Shown: positions 15,441 to 24,657, counted from the first letter of the stretch. The stretch is 33,313 nucleotides of DNA from JAKACU01 sp021821185 (GCA_027343965.1 DAHWJX010000019.1:1-33313), one strand, 5' to 3'. Notes: a model not told the origin generated them from the sequence alone. A program made the numbers and translations.

Positions 15441-15486
15441 AGGCTTTGCACGAAATGACTTGCCATTTCGTGCAAAGCCTTTTTTG
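15441..15486 (+). terminator. Strong Rho-independent terminator
   Basis: Arms AGGCTTTGCACGAAATG (15441-15457) and its exact reverse complement (15464-15480) form a perfect 17-bp stem with a 6-base loop, followed by a T-rich tail. It separates gudB and the small Cys-rich gene from sleB. Confidence 0.95.
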
Positions 15487-15492
15487 TTTCTA

Positions 15493-15524
15493 TGCATAGT
15501 AAACCCTCACCTTGTCAGACACTA
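15493..15524 (+). promoter_or_regulatory. Tentative sigma-G promoter for sleB-ypeB
   Basis: TGCATA (15493-15498) fits the -35 of sigma-G promoters and GACACTA (15518-15524) matches five of seven bases of CATACTA. The 19-base spacer is longer than the usual 17-18. sleB-ypeB is a sigma-G operon in B. subtilis, which is the main reason to consider it. Confidence 0.3.
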
Positions 15525-15572
15525 ACGATCGTATAAACAAGAGTTATTACGTGCGATCGGAGGGACGATTTT

Positions 15573-16358
15573 GTGAGACGCGAAAAATTTCTCCTCGTTG
15601 CTTCAGCTTTCATGCTCAGCACGGTATCGTTTTTGGCTGTAGTGCCGATTCACCCTGCCAAAGCAGCACTTACCAGCACTTTGGCTGAAGGCATGTCCGG
15701 CGCAAACGTGCATGAGTTGCAGGGCCGTTTAAAGTTGCTTGGTTACTACCATGGACCAGTAAGTGGGGCATACTCTTGGCAGACGTATTGGGCGGTGCGT
15801 GATTTTCAATATGCGTTTGGACTTCCTGTGGATGGTGTCGCGGGCTCATTAACGAATACAGCCTTAATGAAAGCTACGCCTCGTTACGCCCCCGCAGTGC
15901 AAAATCAACCTGTATCTGTTGCGCGAGCCGTTTCGACAAGCACGAGCCCCGTGCCTAACCCTGTCAATGCGAAAGTTGCGATACCGCCGTCCAATAACGG
16001 CATTTCCCAAAATGACATTAATTTGATGGCACATGTCGTATACGGAGAGGCAAGAGGGCAGCCGTTTATCGGCCAGATCGCGGTGGCGGCCGTAATTATC
16101 AACCGATACCACAGTAGCTTATTTCCGCATTCGATCCCAGGTATCATCTACCAAAACGGTGCCTTTACATCGATTTCTAACGGCCAAGCTTGGCTTGGTT
16201 TACACCAACAGAATGTGCAAGCCGTCATGGATGCGATTCACGGATTTGATCCTACACACGGCGCACTGTACTACTGGAATCCTGCAACAGCAACATCGCA
16301 GTGGGTGTGGTCTCAACCTGTTATGCTACAAATCGGTAACCATGTTTTTGCCAAATAG
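15573..16358 (+). CDS. sleB: Spore cortex-lytic enzyme SleB
   Basis: 261 residues from GTG 15573 (CGGAGGG nine bases upstream). There is a Sec signal peptide with a likely cut after HPAKA (about residue 31). A PG_binding_1 domain follows (about 37-90, GANVHELQGRLKLLGYYHGPVSG...DFQYAFGLPVDGVAG), then a Ser/Pro-rich linker and the Hydrolase_2 domain (about 152-261) with MAHVVYGEARGQPFIGQIAVAAVIINR, whose Glu in GEAR is catalytic. SleB is a lytic transglycosylase that degrades muramic-lactam-containing cortex during germination. It is 12 bases upstream of ypeB, its required partner. Confidence 0.95.
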   Translation: MRREKFLLVASAFMLSTVSFLAVVPIHPAKAALTSTLAEGMSGANVHELQGRLKLLGYYHGPVSGAYSWQTYWAVRDFQYAFGLPVDGVAGSLTNTALMKATPRYAPAVQNQPVSVARAVSTSTSPVPNPVNAKVAIPPSNNGISQNDINLMAHVVYGEARGQPFIGQIAVAAVIINRYHSSLFPHSIPGIIYQNGAFTSISNGQAWLGLHQQNVQAVMDAIHGFDPTHGALYYWNPATATSQWVWSQPVMLQIGNHVFAK

Positions 16359-16370
16359 AGGTGATGATTC

Positions 16371-17681
16371 GTGAAGCACTCGTCTGGGTGGATTATTCCT
16401 GCGTTAGCGTTAGGCACTTTTTCTTTGTTGCTCTATGGGTATAATGAGCACCAAATTCGCTCGGCTGCCGTAGCCAATCTTCAATTGCAAAATGCGACTG
16501 CCGTTCACAACATGGCCTATGACATCGATGAGATGCAAGATGCGCTGGCAAAAGTATTACTGACCACGCAACCACAGATGGTCATGACACAACTGCAAAA
16601 TGCTGCTCGATATGCGGCAAGAGCTGATGTCGATACCTTGCATATGTTGGGTGATGCAAGGCAAACGACAGACCTTCAGGCTTTCCTCAATCGCATGATA
16701 GCCAAAACAGATGCGATGACTGCAGCGAAGCTACCAGGGGTACTTTCATCAAGTGATCTAAAAGAGATTCGTTCACTAGCAAGGGCAGCTACGGCACTTG
16801 AACATCATGTGCGGCAGACTCAGGCTTCTTTGCTATCAGACCCGATGTCCGCTACCTTCCACGGTCAAGCAAGCCCTTTGCCTAAGACAGCTTTTGTCAA
16901 TCTAAGTGCATCTTCGGCATCGCTTTCACCGATTTTACGCGGTGAATCGATGAGCGCAAAATCCTATCCGACCAATAGCACGTTATCTGGTAGCACGATT
17001 TCAGCCAAGAAAGCTGTAAACACGGCACGCCAGTATTTTCATATACCATCATCTGTGGCAGCACAAGTAAGTCGATTTGGTCCTGCTTATGATGACCATG
17101 GTTATATGATCTCATTTGGGACAACGAACAACGCCTATGACTCTATGGTGGTTGGGGTATCCCTACATGCTGGTAAAGTACTTTGGATGCACCAACGAAA
17201 TGCTTCAGGCACGGCAGCAATAACTCCCTCAAAAGCGTTGCACGAAGCCATCGTATTTTTACGGCAACATGGTCTATCGGACCTCGCACTTGATCAATCA
17301 GATCATTATGGGGTGGTTAGTGTGTACAGCTTCGTTCCTGTTGTTCAAGGTGTACATGACATGACGCGAAAGGTCCTCGTACAAGTTGACCGGGCAAATG
17401 CGCAAATCGTTGGGTTTGATGCGAGCCCCTATTACTTACAATCTGGTGCTTATGCAAGGAAAAAAGCTTTATTAGCAAAAGCGACGGTGCTTGCAGGGTT
17501 TCGCCCCGCTTTCAAAGTTGAGTCCGTTTCCCTAGCTTGGAAAACACTAGGTACGCCCGCAGCTAGATCCTTATGTTACGAAGTGCTTGGTCGCACGTCC
17601 ACAAACACCTTTCTAGTCACTGTCGATGCAACTACGGGCAGGCAAGTAACAATGGATCAATTGTCTAAAGACGAAATGTAG
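16371..17681 (+). CDS. ypeB: Spore germination protein YpeB
   Basis: 436 residues from GTG 16371, preceded by AGAGGTGATG. One N-terminal membrane anchor (about residues 7-23, WIIPALALGTFSLLLYG) is followed by a long helical Gln/Ala-rich region (about 30-165) and, from about 205, PepSY-like repeats (SAKKAVNTARQYF, PSKALHEAIVFLRQHG, VDATTGRQV). YpeB and SleB depend on each other for localisation and stability in the dormant spore. Sequence in this family is weakly conserved, so the call rests on layout, length and the sleB neighbour as well as the repeats. Confidence 0.9.
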   Translation: MKHSSGWIIPALALGTFSLLLYGYNEHQIRSAAVANLQLQNATAVHNMAYDIDEMQDALAKVLLTTQPQMVMTQLQNAARYAARADVDTLHMLGDARQTTDLQAFLNRMIAKTDAMTAAKLPGVLSSSDLKEIRSLARAATALEHHVRQTQASLLSDPMSATFHGQASPLPKTAFVNLSASSASLSPILRGESMSAKSYPTNSTLSGSTISAKKAVNTARQYFHIPSSVAAQVSRFGPAYDDHGYMISFGTTNNAYDSMVVGVSLHAGKVLWMHQRNASGTAAITPSKALHEAIVFLRQHGLSDLALDQSDHYGVVSVYSFVPVVQGVHDMTRKVLVQVDRANAQIVGFDASPYYLQSGAYARKKALLAKATVLAGFRPAFKVESVSLAWKTLGTPAARSLCYEVLGRTSTNTFLVTVDATTGRQVTMDQLSKDEM

Positions 17682-17712
17682 TCGAATTGCCCATTCCACC
17701 GGAGGGTGTACC

Positions 17713-17741
17713 TTTCGCCAAAGTCAATTCCACGGTATAAT
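17713..17741 (+). promoter_or_regulatory. Probable promoter of motI
   Basis: A perfect TATAAT lies at 17736-17741, 23 bases before the start codon. The -35 at 17713-17718 (TTTCGC) or one base later is weak, with two or three matches. Confidence 0.5.
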
Positions 17742-17763
17742 ACGGTAGGGCAGAGGTGAAATT

Positions 17764-18435
17764 ATGTCGTTACCGGTGGTTGGGCAAACGGTACAAATTC
17801 AAAAACAAGTCGATGGTGTTCAAGGTCATGCACGCATTCTTGACTTAAAATCAGAAGGCATTTACATAGACGTTCCTCTTATCGTTGGCCAAGGCAAATG
17901 GATGGATTTTTCCAACTCTGAAATCATTCATATAAGTTATGTTTTAGCCGATGGAGCCGTCTATCATTTTGAATCAACGATGCTTATGCGCACAAAACTT
18001 GATCAATTAGCAGCCATACTGCTTCGTCGCCCGGAGCCGTCGCAAATCATACGACTGCAAAGGCGCTCTTTTGTGCGTGTCGAAGTATCGTTGCAACTAT
18101 CCATACTTCGAATTCGACGTGATGATGCAGCTCCTCTTAGTACGGGATACGGTATGACTTATGATCTTAGCGGTGGGGGCCTATCCTTTAGGCCATTGAA
18201 AGATATGGAAATTGCTCACGGCGATCAGATTACGGTCAAGTTTGGGTTACCCAATGATCAAGCAAAGGACCTGCCAATCAGTGCCAAAGGTCACGTTGTT
18301 CGTTTGGCTCATGATGAATATAATCGTTCTTTATACTGTATAAACTTCGAACAGTTATCCAGTTCTGATCAGCAACGAATTATTCAGTATGTTTTTCGAC
18401 GACAAATTGAACTGCGCAGCAAGGGCCTTTTTTAG
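17764..18435 (+). CDS. motI: PilZ-domain c-di-GMP receptor, MotI/YpfA (YcgR-like)
   Basis: 223 residues. An N-terminal YcgR-like beta domain (about 1-95) is followed by a PilZ domain (about 98-215) with both c-di-GMP signatures: R-R-S-F-V-R and D-L-S-G-G-G. In B. subtilis the orthologue YpfA/MotI binds c-di-GMP and acts on the flagellar stator as a clutch; the gene there also lies upstream of cmk. ATG 17764 follows CAGAGGTG. It probably has its own promoter (TATAAT at 17736). cheR at the other end of the window is consistent with a motile organism. Confidence 0.9.
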   Translation: MSLPVVGQTVQIQKQVDGVQGHARILDLKSEGIYIDVPLIVGQGKWMDFSNSEIIHISYVLADGAVYHFESTMLMRTKLDQLAAILLRRPEPSQIIRLQRRSFVRVEVSLQLSILRIRRDDAAPLSTGYGMTYDLSGGGLSFRPLKDMEIAHGDQITVKFGLPNDQAKDLPISAKGHVVRLAHDEYNRSLYCINFEQLSSSDQQRIIQYVFRRQIELRSKGLF

Positions 18436-18478
18436 TTTGCTTTTAGGATTAAGTTCTACGTAGGGAGCGCGCTATGGG

Positions 18479-19171
18479 ATGGGATTTCAAGTCGCAATCG
18501 ATGGTCCGGCAGGTGCTGGAAAAAGCTCAGTGGCGCGAGGTGTAGCGCAAGTATTGCAAATTTCATATCTTGATACTGGCGCCATGTACCGAAGTGTGAC
18601 GTACTTAGCCTTGTTGCAGGGTGTACAAGAAAACGACATATACCAACTGAAAGAGCTTCTTCATCAGATGGTGACAAAACTCAATTATCAAGTGGTGCAA
18701 GGTGAACAACATCTTTTATTCGGTGATTTGGACTTGACCGATGTGATACGGTTACCGGAAGTTACGCGGCATGTTTCCATGATGGCTGCCAATTCGTTAG
18801 TTCGTCAATACCTAGTACAAAAACAACAAGAATTAGCTTTATCATGGCCAGGTATTGTGATGGATGGCCGGGATATAGGAACGCATGTATTACTCAATGC
18901 TGACGTAAAGTTCTTTCTTACCGCATCTCTTGAACAACGCGCCAAACGCCGTTATGAAGAGATGGTTAGCAAAGGTTTTAATCCTTCCTTGGCGGAATTG
19001 ATGGGTGATATTGAACGGCGTGATCAAATGGATATAGAACGTGACCATTCACCGCTGCGACCAGCGCAAGATGCTATCATCCTAGATACTTCTTGTCTCA
19101 CACAGGACGAAGTTGTAGAGATAGTCGTGGCACTTTGTCGCCTCCGTATGACGCATGGGGAGGGTAGATAA
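18479..19171 (+). CDS. cmk: Cytidylate kinase
   Basis: 230 residues. It phosphorylates CMP and dCMP with ATP. The P-loop is IDGPAGAGKSSVARG (about residues 8-22), followed by YLDTGAMYRSVTYLAL, the CMP-binding insert, MDGRDIGTHVLLNADVKFFLTAS and a lid with ERRDQMDIERDHSPLRPAQDA. All are standard for bacterial Cmk. ATG 18479 is the in-frame start; the ATG at 18474 is out of frame. AGGGAG lies 11 bases upstream. It heads a run cmk-plsC-membrane protein-rpsA in which genes touch or overlap, so these are probably one operon. Confidence 0.97.
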   Translation: MGFQVAIDGPAGAGKSSVARGVAQVLQISYLDTGAMYRSVTYLALLQGVQENDIYQLKELLHQMVTKLNYQVVQGEQHLLFGDLDLTDVIRLPEVTRHVSMMAANSLVRQYLVQKQQELALSWPGIVMDGRDIGTHVLLNADVKFFLTASLEQRAKRRYEEMVSKGFNPSLAELMGDIERRDQMDIERDHSPLRPAQDAIILDTSCLTQDEVVEIVVALCRLRMTHGEGR

Positions 19172-19177
19172 TTAACG

Positions 19178-19801
19178 ATGTTGTATAATCTCACTCAAAT
19201 TGCGGTCAGACTATTTTTGCACATTGTTTTTCGGTTGCGAATCCATCATGCGAATGGCGTCCCTGCTCAAGGCGGTGTTCTTATCTGTAGCAACCATATT
19301 TCCAATTGGGATCCGGTGATCGTCGCAGCATGTCTTACCAGACCCGTGTCGTTTATGGCAAAAGAGGAGTTATTTCGAAGCAAACTTCTAAGTCCGCTAA
19401 TTCGAAAACTTCATGCATTTCCCATTCGCAGGGGTGCGGCTGATCATGCTGCTATAAAGACAGCTGTGGATATCTTAAAGAAAGGCAACATGTTGGTCAT
19501 GTTTCCCGAGGGTACGCGAAAGAATAAAGGTTCTCTCGCAACGATTGAACGCGGTGTCGGTTTGTTAGCATTGCGTTCGAGTGTTATGATTGTACCCGCA
19601 AACATTCAAAGTACGTACCGCTTATTTGGCAAATTGTCCGTGACATTTGGTCAACCATTTCAACTAAGCGAAACGACAGTCGGTGGTGACACCCTAACTT
19701 CTCAAAGTCATGATCAATCAAAGCGCATGTCGATAGATGAGGCTGCTGATTATATCGCGATGCGCATGAGAGAACTGGCAAAGGAGGGGACAGGGCCTTG
19801 A
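19178..19801 (+). CDS. plsC: 1-acyl-sn-glycerol-3-phosphate acyltransferase
   Basis: 207 residues. The acyltransferase box H40-I-S-N-W-D45, the GAIRR-like FPIRRGAAD, and FPEGTRKNKG are in the right order. It makes phosphatidic acid at the inner face of the membrane, held by the hydrophobic N-terminal segment. It starts 6 bases after cmk, and its ribosome site (GGAGGG at the end of cmk) lies inside the preceding gene. plsY and gpsA, which act earlier in the same pathway, lie 5 kb downstream. Confidence 0.94.
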   Translation: MLYNLTQIAVRLFLHIVFRLRIHHANGVPAQGGVLICSNHISNWDPVIVAACLTRPVSFMAKEELFRSKLLSPLIRKLHAFPIRRGAADHAAIKTAVDILKKGNMLVMFPEGTRKNKGSLATIERGVGLLALRSSVMIVPANIQSTYRLFGKLSVTFGQPFQLSETTVGGDTLTSQSHDQSKRMSIDEAADYIAMRMRELAKEGTGP

Positions 19802-20112
19802 CCGAAATCGTACGAGACGTTTTACTTGGGCTTATTGTGCTCGGCGGAGTCTGGCTATATGGTATTTTACTTCGGGCGCGTTTTGAAGCCATAGGTGTCC
19901 CAAACGCAAAACGTGTCGCTAACCGATTTCGATATTTTACTACCTGGCTCATCACCGCTGCTTTTGTCATCGGTACCTTGTATCGAATACATGGGATCAG
20001 CTTTCAAGTTGCCATCATGATCTACATACCGATTGGGGTGGGCTTTCTTCTTTTATTGAGATGGCTTCAACCTTATCTGCAATTTCACAAGGAGGATTTT
20101 AAAGATGAGTGA
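19798..20112 (+). CDS. Small membrane protein of unknown function
   Basis: 104 residues from TTG 19798, which overlaps the plsC stop (TTGA) and follows AAAGGAGGGG. Three hydrophobic segments are visible: about 7-25 (VLLGLIVLGGVWLYGILL), about 48-66 and about 70-90 (FQVAIMIYIPIGVGFLLLL). A charged cytoplasmic-looking tail HKEDFKDE ends it. The last 8 bases overlap the rpsA start. I do not recognise the family. In many Bacillota ispH or another gene lies between plsC and rpsA; this is a different kind of protein. Confidence 0.8.
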   Translation: MTEIVRDVLLGLIVLGGVWLYGILLRARFEAIGVPNAKRVANRFRYFTTWLITAAFVIGTLYRIHGISFQVAIMIYIPIGVGFLLLLRWLQPYLQFHKEDFKDE

Positions 20113-21265
20113 ACAAGAACAGCAACAAACAAGTGCACAGGAGATTGTTGTAGGGGCAGTCGTTAAGGCAACAGCCGTCGAGGTACAGGGTGATCACGTC
20201 GTAGTTGATTTTGGTTATGGGCAACTGGGCAAAATTCTTCGTAAAGATTGGTCTGCTGTGTCCATTCCTTCATTGCAAGATGTAGTTCAAATTGGAGATG
20301 TTGTTGATGTGCAGGTGGAGTCATTGAACGAGACACCAATTTTGTCGAGAAAATCTGCGGTCAACGACGAAACATGGAGCCGTTTGGCAAAGTTGCTTGA
20401 TGACGGTACCGTGATCACCGTTACGGTGCTCGCTGTAGTTAAAGGTGGGCTAGTCGCAGATTTACAAGGTGTACGCGCCTTTATTCCAGCTTCGCTACTT
20501 GATGTCAAATTCGTTTCGGATATATCATCTTACGTGATGAAGCCATTGGACGTCGTCGTAGCGGAAGTGGAGCCAGCAGATCGTCGACTTATCTTGTCGC
20601 ACAAGCGTGTCCTGGAATTGCAAGAACAAAACGCACGTCAAAGCCAAATGGATAAGTTCCATGTAGGTGAGCATGTACAGGGGACAGTCGCGCGTTTGAC
20701 ACCGTTTGGCGCCTTTATTGATCTAGGTGGTATCGATGGCCTGCTGCATATTTCTGAAATGTCATGGTCTCGTGTTGATCGTCCTGAAGATGTTGTGCAA
20801 CCCGGGCAATCAGTGGACGTGAAAATTTTGAAAATGGAAAAGGAGTCTGGTCGTATCTCCTTAAGCATGAAGGGAGATCGCATAAGTCCTTGGGCAGATG
20901 TTGCCGATCAGTTTCACGTGGGTGATCTCGTGACAGGCACCGTCAAACGTTTGTCTTCATTCGGCGCTTTTGTCGAGGTGGCCAATGGCATTGAAGGCTT
21001 GGTCCATGTATCACAAATTTCCGAAAAACGTGTTGCTCAACCATCTGATGTTCTGTCGCCGGGTCAAGAAGTTCAGGTTAAAATTCTAGAAGTTCATCCA
21101 GAAGAAGAACGCATAGCGTTGTCCATGAAGGAAGCGCGTCGGGAATCGGTGAAACGGGAAGAAAAGAAACGTGTCAACCATTTTGTTGAAAAGCAAACTA
21201 CGGAACCAGCAGCAACCACGCTTGGTGATCTCTTTGGCGACTTGCTTCGGGATAAATTCAAATAA
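20105..21265 (+). CDS. rpsA: 30S ribosomal protein S1-like protein (four S1 domains)
   Basis: 386 residues, like B. subtilis YpfD (382) and shorter than six-domain proteobacterial S1. Four S1 RNA-binding repeats lie at about residues 12-80, 98-165, 183-252 and 269-338; the last two are the most canonical (GTVARLTPFGAFIDLGGIDGLLH and GTVKRLSSFGAFVEVANGIEGL). A basic tail follows. It binds mRNA on the ribosome. ATG 20105 has a strong AAGGAGGA in the preceding gene, so it is translationally linked to the small membrane protein. Confidence 0.94.
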   Translation: MSEQEQQQTSAQEIVVGAVVKATAVEVQGDHVVVDFGYGQLGKILRKDWSAVSIPSLQDVVQIGDVVDVQVESLNETPILSRKSAVNDETWSRLAKLLDDGTVITVTVLAVVKGGLVADLQGVRAFIPASLLDVKFVSDISSYVMKPLDVVVAEVEPADRRLILSHKRVLELQEQNARQSQMDKFHVGEHVQGTVARLTPFGAFIDLGGIDGLLHISEMSWSRVDRPEDVVQPGQSVDVKILKMEKESGRISLSMKGDRISPWADVADQFHVGDLVTGTVKRLSSFGAFVEVANGIEGLVHVSQISEKRVAQPSDVLSPGQEVQVKILEVHPEEERIALSMKEARRESVKREEKKRVNHFVEKQTTEPAATTLGDLFGDLLRDKFK

Positions 21266-21268
21266 TTA

Positions 21269-21298
21269 TTGACGTGATCATGACAAATTTGCGATAAT
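21269..21298 (+). promoter_or_regulatory. Sigma-A promoter upstream of the DUF512 gene
   Basis: TTGACG (21269-21274), 18-base spacer, GATAAT (21293-21298), each five of six consensus bases. The ribosome site AGGAGG is at 21315-21320. Confidence 0.65.
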
Positions 21299-21327
21299 GT
21301 TTTGATGTGTATCTAGGAGGTGGCATG

Positions 21328-22695
21328 ATGCCAAAAGTGTTAAACGTCCGAGAAGGTTCCCTTGCACAAGAGGTGGACATTGAACCTGGGGATGAAATCT
21401 TGGCCATCAACAGCCAGCCCATTCGAGATATTGTCGATCTGCAATTTGCCATGGCTTGTGAAGAAATGACGATAGAAGTTCGAAAATCGAGCGGGGAACA
21501 GTGGCTCATTGAAGTGGATAAAGATTATGATGAAAACTTAGGCGTAGAGTGGGAAAACCCAACCGTCGACCGCGTCAAACTTTGCCACAACAAATGTGTC
21601 TTTTGTTTTGTTGATCAGATTCCTGGCAATATGAGAAAAACGTTAAACATGCGTGATGATGATTATCGTTTATCCTTTTTACATGGTAATTTTGTGACAC
21701 TGACAAATCTAAAAGATGCTGATCTTGAACGGATTACAACATTGCACATGTCGCCATTGAATGTGAGTGTGCACACGACCAATCCTGAATTACGAATAAA
21801 AATGCTTGGCAACAAAAAACGCGCCGGTGATATTCTGCGGCAGATCGAGTTTCTGGCTGACGCCGGCATTGAAATAAACACGCAAATCGTGCTCTGCCCT
21901 GGCTGGAACGACGGTGATGAATTGGATCGGACAATTGAAGAGCTCTCCGCATTTTATCCGGCAGTTCGGACACTGTCCGTGGTTCCGGTAGGGCTCACCA
22001 AACACCGTCAAGGATTAGCACAACTGCGTAATGTGACACAAGCAGATGCACAAAATGTGATTGCTCGTATTGGTGTCTGGCAGGACAAGCTTCGCCCGCT
22101 TTTAGGTGCTAATTTTGTTCACGCCGCTGATGAGTTTTACGTCATAGCAATTGCAGATGTACCATCTTCATTGTATTATGATGAATTTGCACAAATTGAG
22201 AATGGCGTAGGTCTGATTCGTACATTCATGGATGGTTTTGATCGTGCACGAGGAGATCTCCCGTTAAAAATGATGAAATCACGACACGTTGCTGTCGTGA
22301 CAGGTACATCAGCTAGCCGCACGATTAAAGACTCGGCAAATCGGTTGAATCGAATAGAAGGTTTAACCGTCGATGTGCACGTGATTGAAAATCGTTTCTA
22401 TGGATCACAAGTTACGGTGACAGGACTGATTACGGGGCAAGATATCGTCACCCAAGTGAAGGATCGACTCGCCGCTGATGTGTTGATCATACCTGATGTG
22501 ATGTTAAAGGATGATCGTGACGTTTTTTTGGATGATTATACTGTTGAACGGGTGCAAGATGAGCTAAGGGCACCTGTGTTGATTGTACCCACGAATGCAA
22601 GTGGCATGGTCAATGGCGTGCTCGGCCGTACAGCAGAACTTCCCATCAGAAGGCGTTATGAGGCGACATTACGATCCGTGTCATCAGGTCAGTAG
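21328..22695 (+). CDS. DUF512 family radical-SAM-like iron-sulfur protein with PDZ domain
   Basis: 455 residues from ATG 21328 (AGGAGG seven bases upstream; ATG 21325 is adjacent). A PDZ-like domain (about 1-70, EGSLAQEVDIEPGDEILAINSQPI) is followed by a radical-SAM-type cluster motif C86-x3-C90-x2-C93 (CHNKCVFCFVDQ). The core has SPLNVSVHTTNPELR and TQIVLCPGWNDG, and the DUF512 C-terminal region (about 225-450) includes VVPVGLTKHR and DEFYV. This family is widespread in anaerobes, Bacillota and cyanobacteria, usually next to der as here; the reaction is unknown. Confidence 0.9.
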   Translation: MPKVLNVREGSLAQEVDIEPGDEILAINSQPIRDIVDLQFAMACEEMTIEVRKSSGEQWLIEVDKDYDENLGVEWENPTVDRVKLCHNKCVFCFVDQIPGNMRKTLNMRDDDYRLSFLHGNFVTLTNLKDADLERITTLHMSPLNVSVHTTNPELRIKMLGNKKRAGDILRQIEFLADAGIEINTQIVLCPGWNDGDELDRTIEELSAFYPAVRTLSVVPVGLTKHRQGLAQLRNVTQADAQNVIARIGVWQDKLRPLLGANFVHAADEFYVIAIADVPSSLYYDEFAQIENGVGLIRTFMDGFDRARGDLPLKMMKSRHVAVVTGTSASRTIKDSANRLNRIEGLTVDVHVIENRFYGSQVTVTGLITGQDIVTQVKDRLAADVLIIPDVMLKDDRDVFLDDYTVERVQDELRAPVLIVPTNASGMVNGVLGRTAELPIRRRYEATLRSVSSGQ

Positions 22696-22735
22696 ATGTA
22701 CTTGAATAACTTCTTTGCTGAAAGGGTGAAATAGT

Positions 22736-24052
22736 TTGGCCGAGCGTATTATGGCCATTGTCGGACGACCTAACGTGGGTAAATCAACGTTATTTAATAA
22801 AATAGCGGGGCAGCGCATTGCGATTGTTCAAGATCGCCCAGGTATCACGCGAGACCGCATTTATGCATCTGCAGAATGGGTTGGAACAAATTTTCGCATT
22901 ATTGACACAGGAGGTCTTGAGATCGGTGAAGACAATGCCATTTCTTCTCGTATACGGGCTCAAGTAGAACTTGCTGTTGATGAGGCACAAGTAATTGTAT
23001 TTTTGGTAGATGGGCCAGCGGGTGTTACACCGGCTGATCAAGAGATAGCAGATTTGTTACGGCGTTCAGGTAAACCTGTGGTTGTTGCCGTCAATAAATT
23101 GGACAACCCCAATTTACTCAATCAAGCCTATGAATTTTATGCCTTAGGTTTTCCAGCCACCGTAGCAGTTTCTGCGGAACATGGCATTGGAACGGGAGAT
23201 TTGCTTGATGAGGTTGTTGCGCGATTTTCTGATGCCGATGAACCGCAGATATATGGCGATGATGTTGTAAAAATCGCAGTCATCGGTCGTCCTAATGTTG
23301 GCAAATCATCCTTGATCAATGGTATTTTGGGCGAAGATCGCGTTTTAGTCAGCGATGTCGCTGGTACAACGCGCGACGCTGTAGATACGCTGTTTGACAT
23401 GGATGGTAATCAATTCGTATTGATTGATACCGCTGGCATGCGCAAACGGGGAAAAGTTTATGAAAAGACCGAAAAATATAGTGTTTTGCGTGCTCTTCGA
23501 GCCATTGAACGCTGTGATGTAGCTATACTTGTGATCGATGGTAATGAAGGTATTATCGAACAAGACAAGCATGTGGTTGGATACGCACTTGATGCAGGCA
23601 AAGCTGTAGTTGTTGCTGTGAATAAATGGGATATTGTAGAGAAAGATGATAAAACTGCGCAGGAATTTGAACGCAAGATTAGAATGCAGTTTCCATTTCT
23701 TGCTTGGGCTCCTATTGCATTTGTTTCTGCTAAAACAGGTCGTCGGGTAAAAACGCTTTTAGAGTACAGTGTAGTTGCTGCTGAAAATCATGCCATGCGC
23801 ATTTCGACATCGACTGTTAATACGATTGTGCAAGAAGCGGTTTCCTTGTCTCCGCCTCCGACTGACAAAGGACGTAGATTAAAGATTTACTATGCAACTC
23901 AGGTGAGCGTGCGTCCGCCAACTTTTGCACTCTTTGTCAATGCCCCGGAAATTATGCATTTTTCGTATGTACGCTATATGGAAAATCAGCTGCGTACTGC
24001 GTTTGGGTTTGAAGGTACACCCATTCGCCTTCTTGTGCGTCAGCGATCCTAA
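22736..24052 (+). CDS. der: Ribosome biogenesis GTPase Der (EngA)
   Basis: 438 residues. Two tandem GTPase domains are followed by a KH-like domain. G1 motifs are GRPNVGKST (about residue 10) and GRPNVGKSS (about residue 184). Other motifs are DTGGLE/DTAGMR for G3, NKLD/NKWD for G4 and the KH tail KIYYATQVSVRPPTF. Der assists 50S subunit assembly. TTG 22736 is chosen because AAAGGGTG lies 7 bases upstream; ATG 22751 has no such site. It follows the DUF512 gene by 40 bases and precedes plsY by 17. Confidence 0.97.
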   Translation: MAERIMAIVGRPNVGKSTLFNKIAGQRIAIVQDRPGITRDRIYASAEWVGTNFRIIDTGGLEIGEDNAISSRIRAQVELAVDEAQVIVFLVDGPAGVTPADQEIADLLRRSGKPVVVAVNKLDNPNLLNQAYEFYALGFPATVAVSAEHGIGTGDLLDEVVARFSDADEPQIYGDDVVKIAVIGRPNVGKSSLINGILGEDRVLVSDVAGTTRDAVDTLFDMDGNQFVLIDTAGMRKRGKVYEKTEKYSVLRALRAIERCDVAILVIDGNEGIIEQDKHVVGYALDAGKAVVVAVNKWDIVEKDDKTAQEFERKIRMQFPFLAWAPIAFVSAKTGRRVKTLLEYSVVAAENHAMRISTSTVNTIVQEAVSLSPPPTDKGRRLKIYYATQVSVRPPTFALFVNAPEIMHFSYVRYMENQLRTAFGFEGTPIRLLVRQRS

Positions 24053-24069
24053 TTTGGGAGAGGACTCAA

Positions 24070-24657
24070 ATGATCGTTGTCAGTATTTTGTTTGCTTACC
24101 TTCTCGGGTCCATCAGTTCTAGCTATATTGCGGGTAAAATGGCCGCAGGCGTTGATATCCGTGAACATGGAAGCGGCAATGCAGGGGCAACCAATACGCT
24201 GCGCGTTTTAGGCTATAAGCTTGGATTGATCGTGTTTATCGCTGATATCGCTAAAGGGGTACTGGCTGTCGCTTTTGCACATCTCGTGACAAACGGATCG
24301 GAAACCGCAATGGCTTTATCAGGATTGTTTGCGGTACTTGGCCATAATTGGCCTATCTATTTTGGCTTTCGCGGTGGAAAAGGGGTAGCGACCACGATCG
24401 GGGTGCTCATGACGATCGCACTTGTTCCGTCTTTGTATGCGGGTCTTGTAGCGTTAGTGTTATTGATTTTTACGCGTTACGTCTCACTTAGTTCACTGAC
24501 GTACGTGATGCTCACACCGATTTTTCAATTGTTTTTTCACACGGCTGCCATAACTGTAATTGTTTCCTTTGTGCTGCTGCTCTTAAGTTTTTGGCGACAT
24601 CGGGGGAATATCGACAGACTTTTGCACGGACGTGAGCATCGGGTGTTTTCGAAGTGA
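24070..24657 (+). CDS. plsY: Acyl-phosphate glycerol-3-phosphate acyltransferase PlsY
   Basis: 195 residues, integral membrane protein with about five segments. The three PlsY motifs are present: SGNAGATNTLR (motif 1), FGFRGGKGVATTIG (motif 2) and the C-terminal FWRHRGNIDRLLHG (motif 3). It moves acyl groups from acyl-phosphate to glycerol-3-phosphate, the first step of phospholipid synthesis. The substrate is made by gpsA, whose GTG start overlaps the plsY stop (GTGA). Confidence 0.96.
   Translation: MIVVSILFAYLLGSISSSYIAGKMAAGVDIREHGSGNAGATNTLRVLGYKLGLIVFIADIAKGVLAVAFAHLVTNGSETAMALSGLFAVLGHNWPIYFGFRGGKGVATTIGVLMTIALVPSLYAGLVALVLLIFTRYVSLSSLTYVMLTPIFQLFFHTAAITVIVSFVLLLLSFWRHRGNIDRLLHGREHRVFSK

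Noticed and set aside
18474..18476. ATG five bases before the cmk start
   Set aside because: It is out of frame with cmk.
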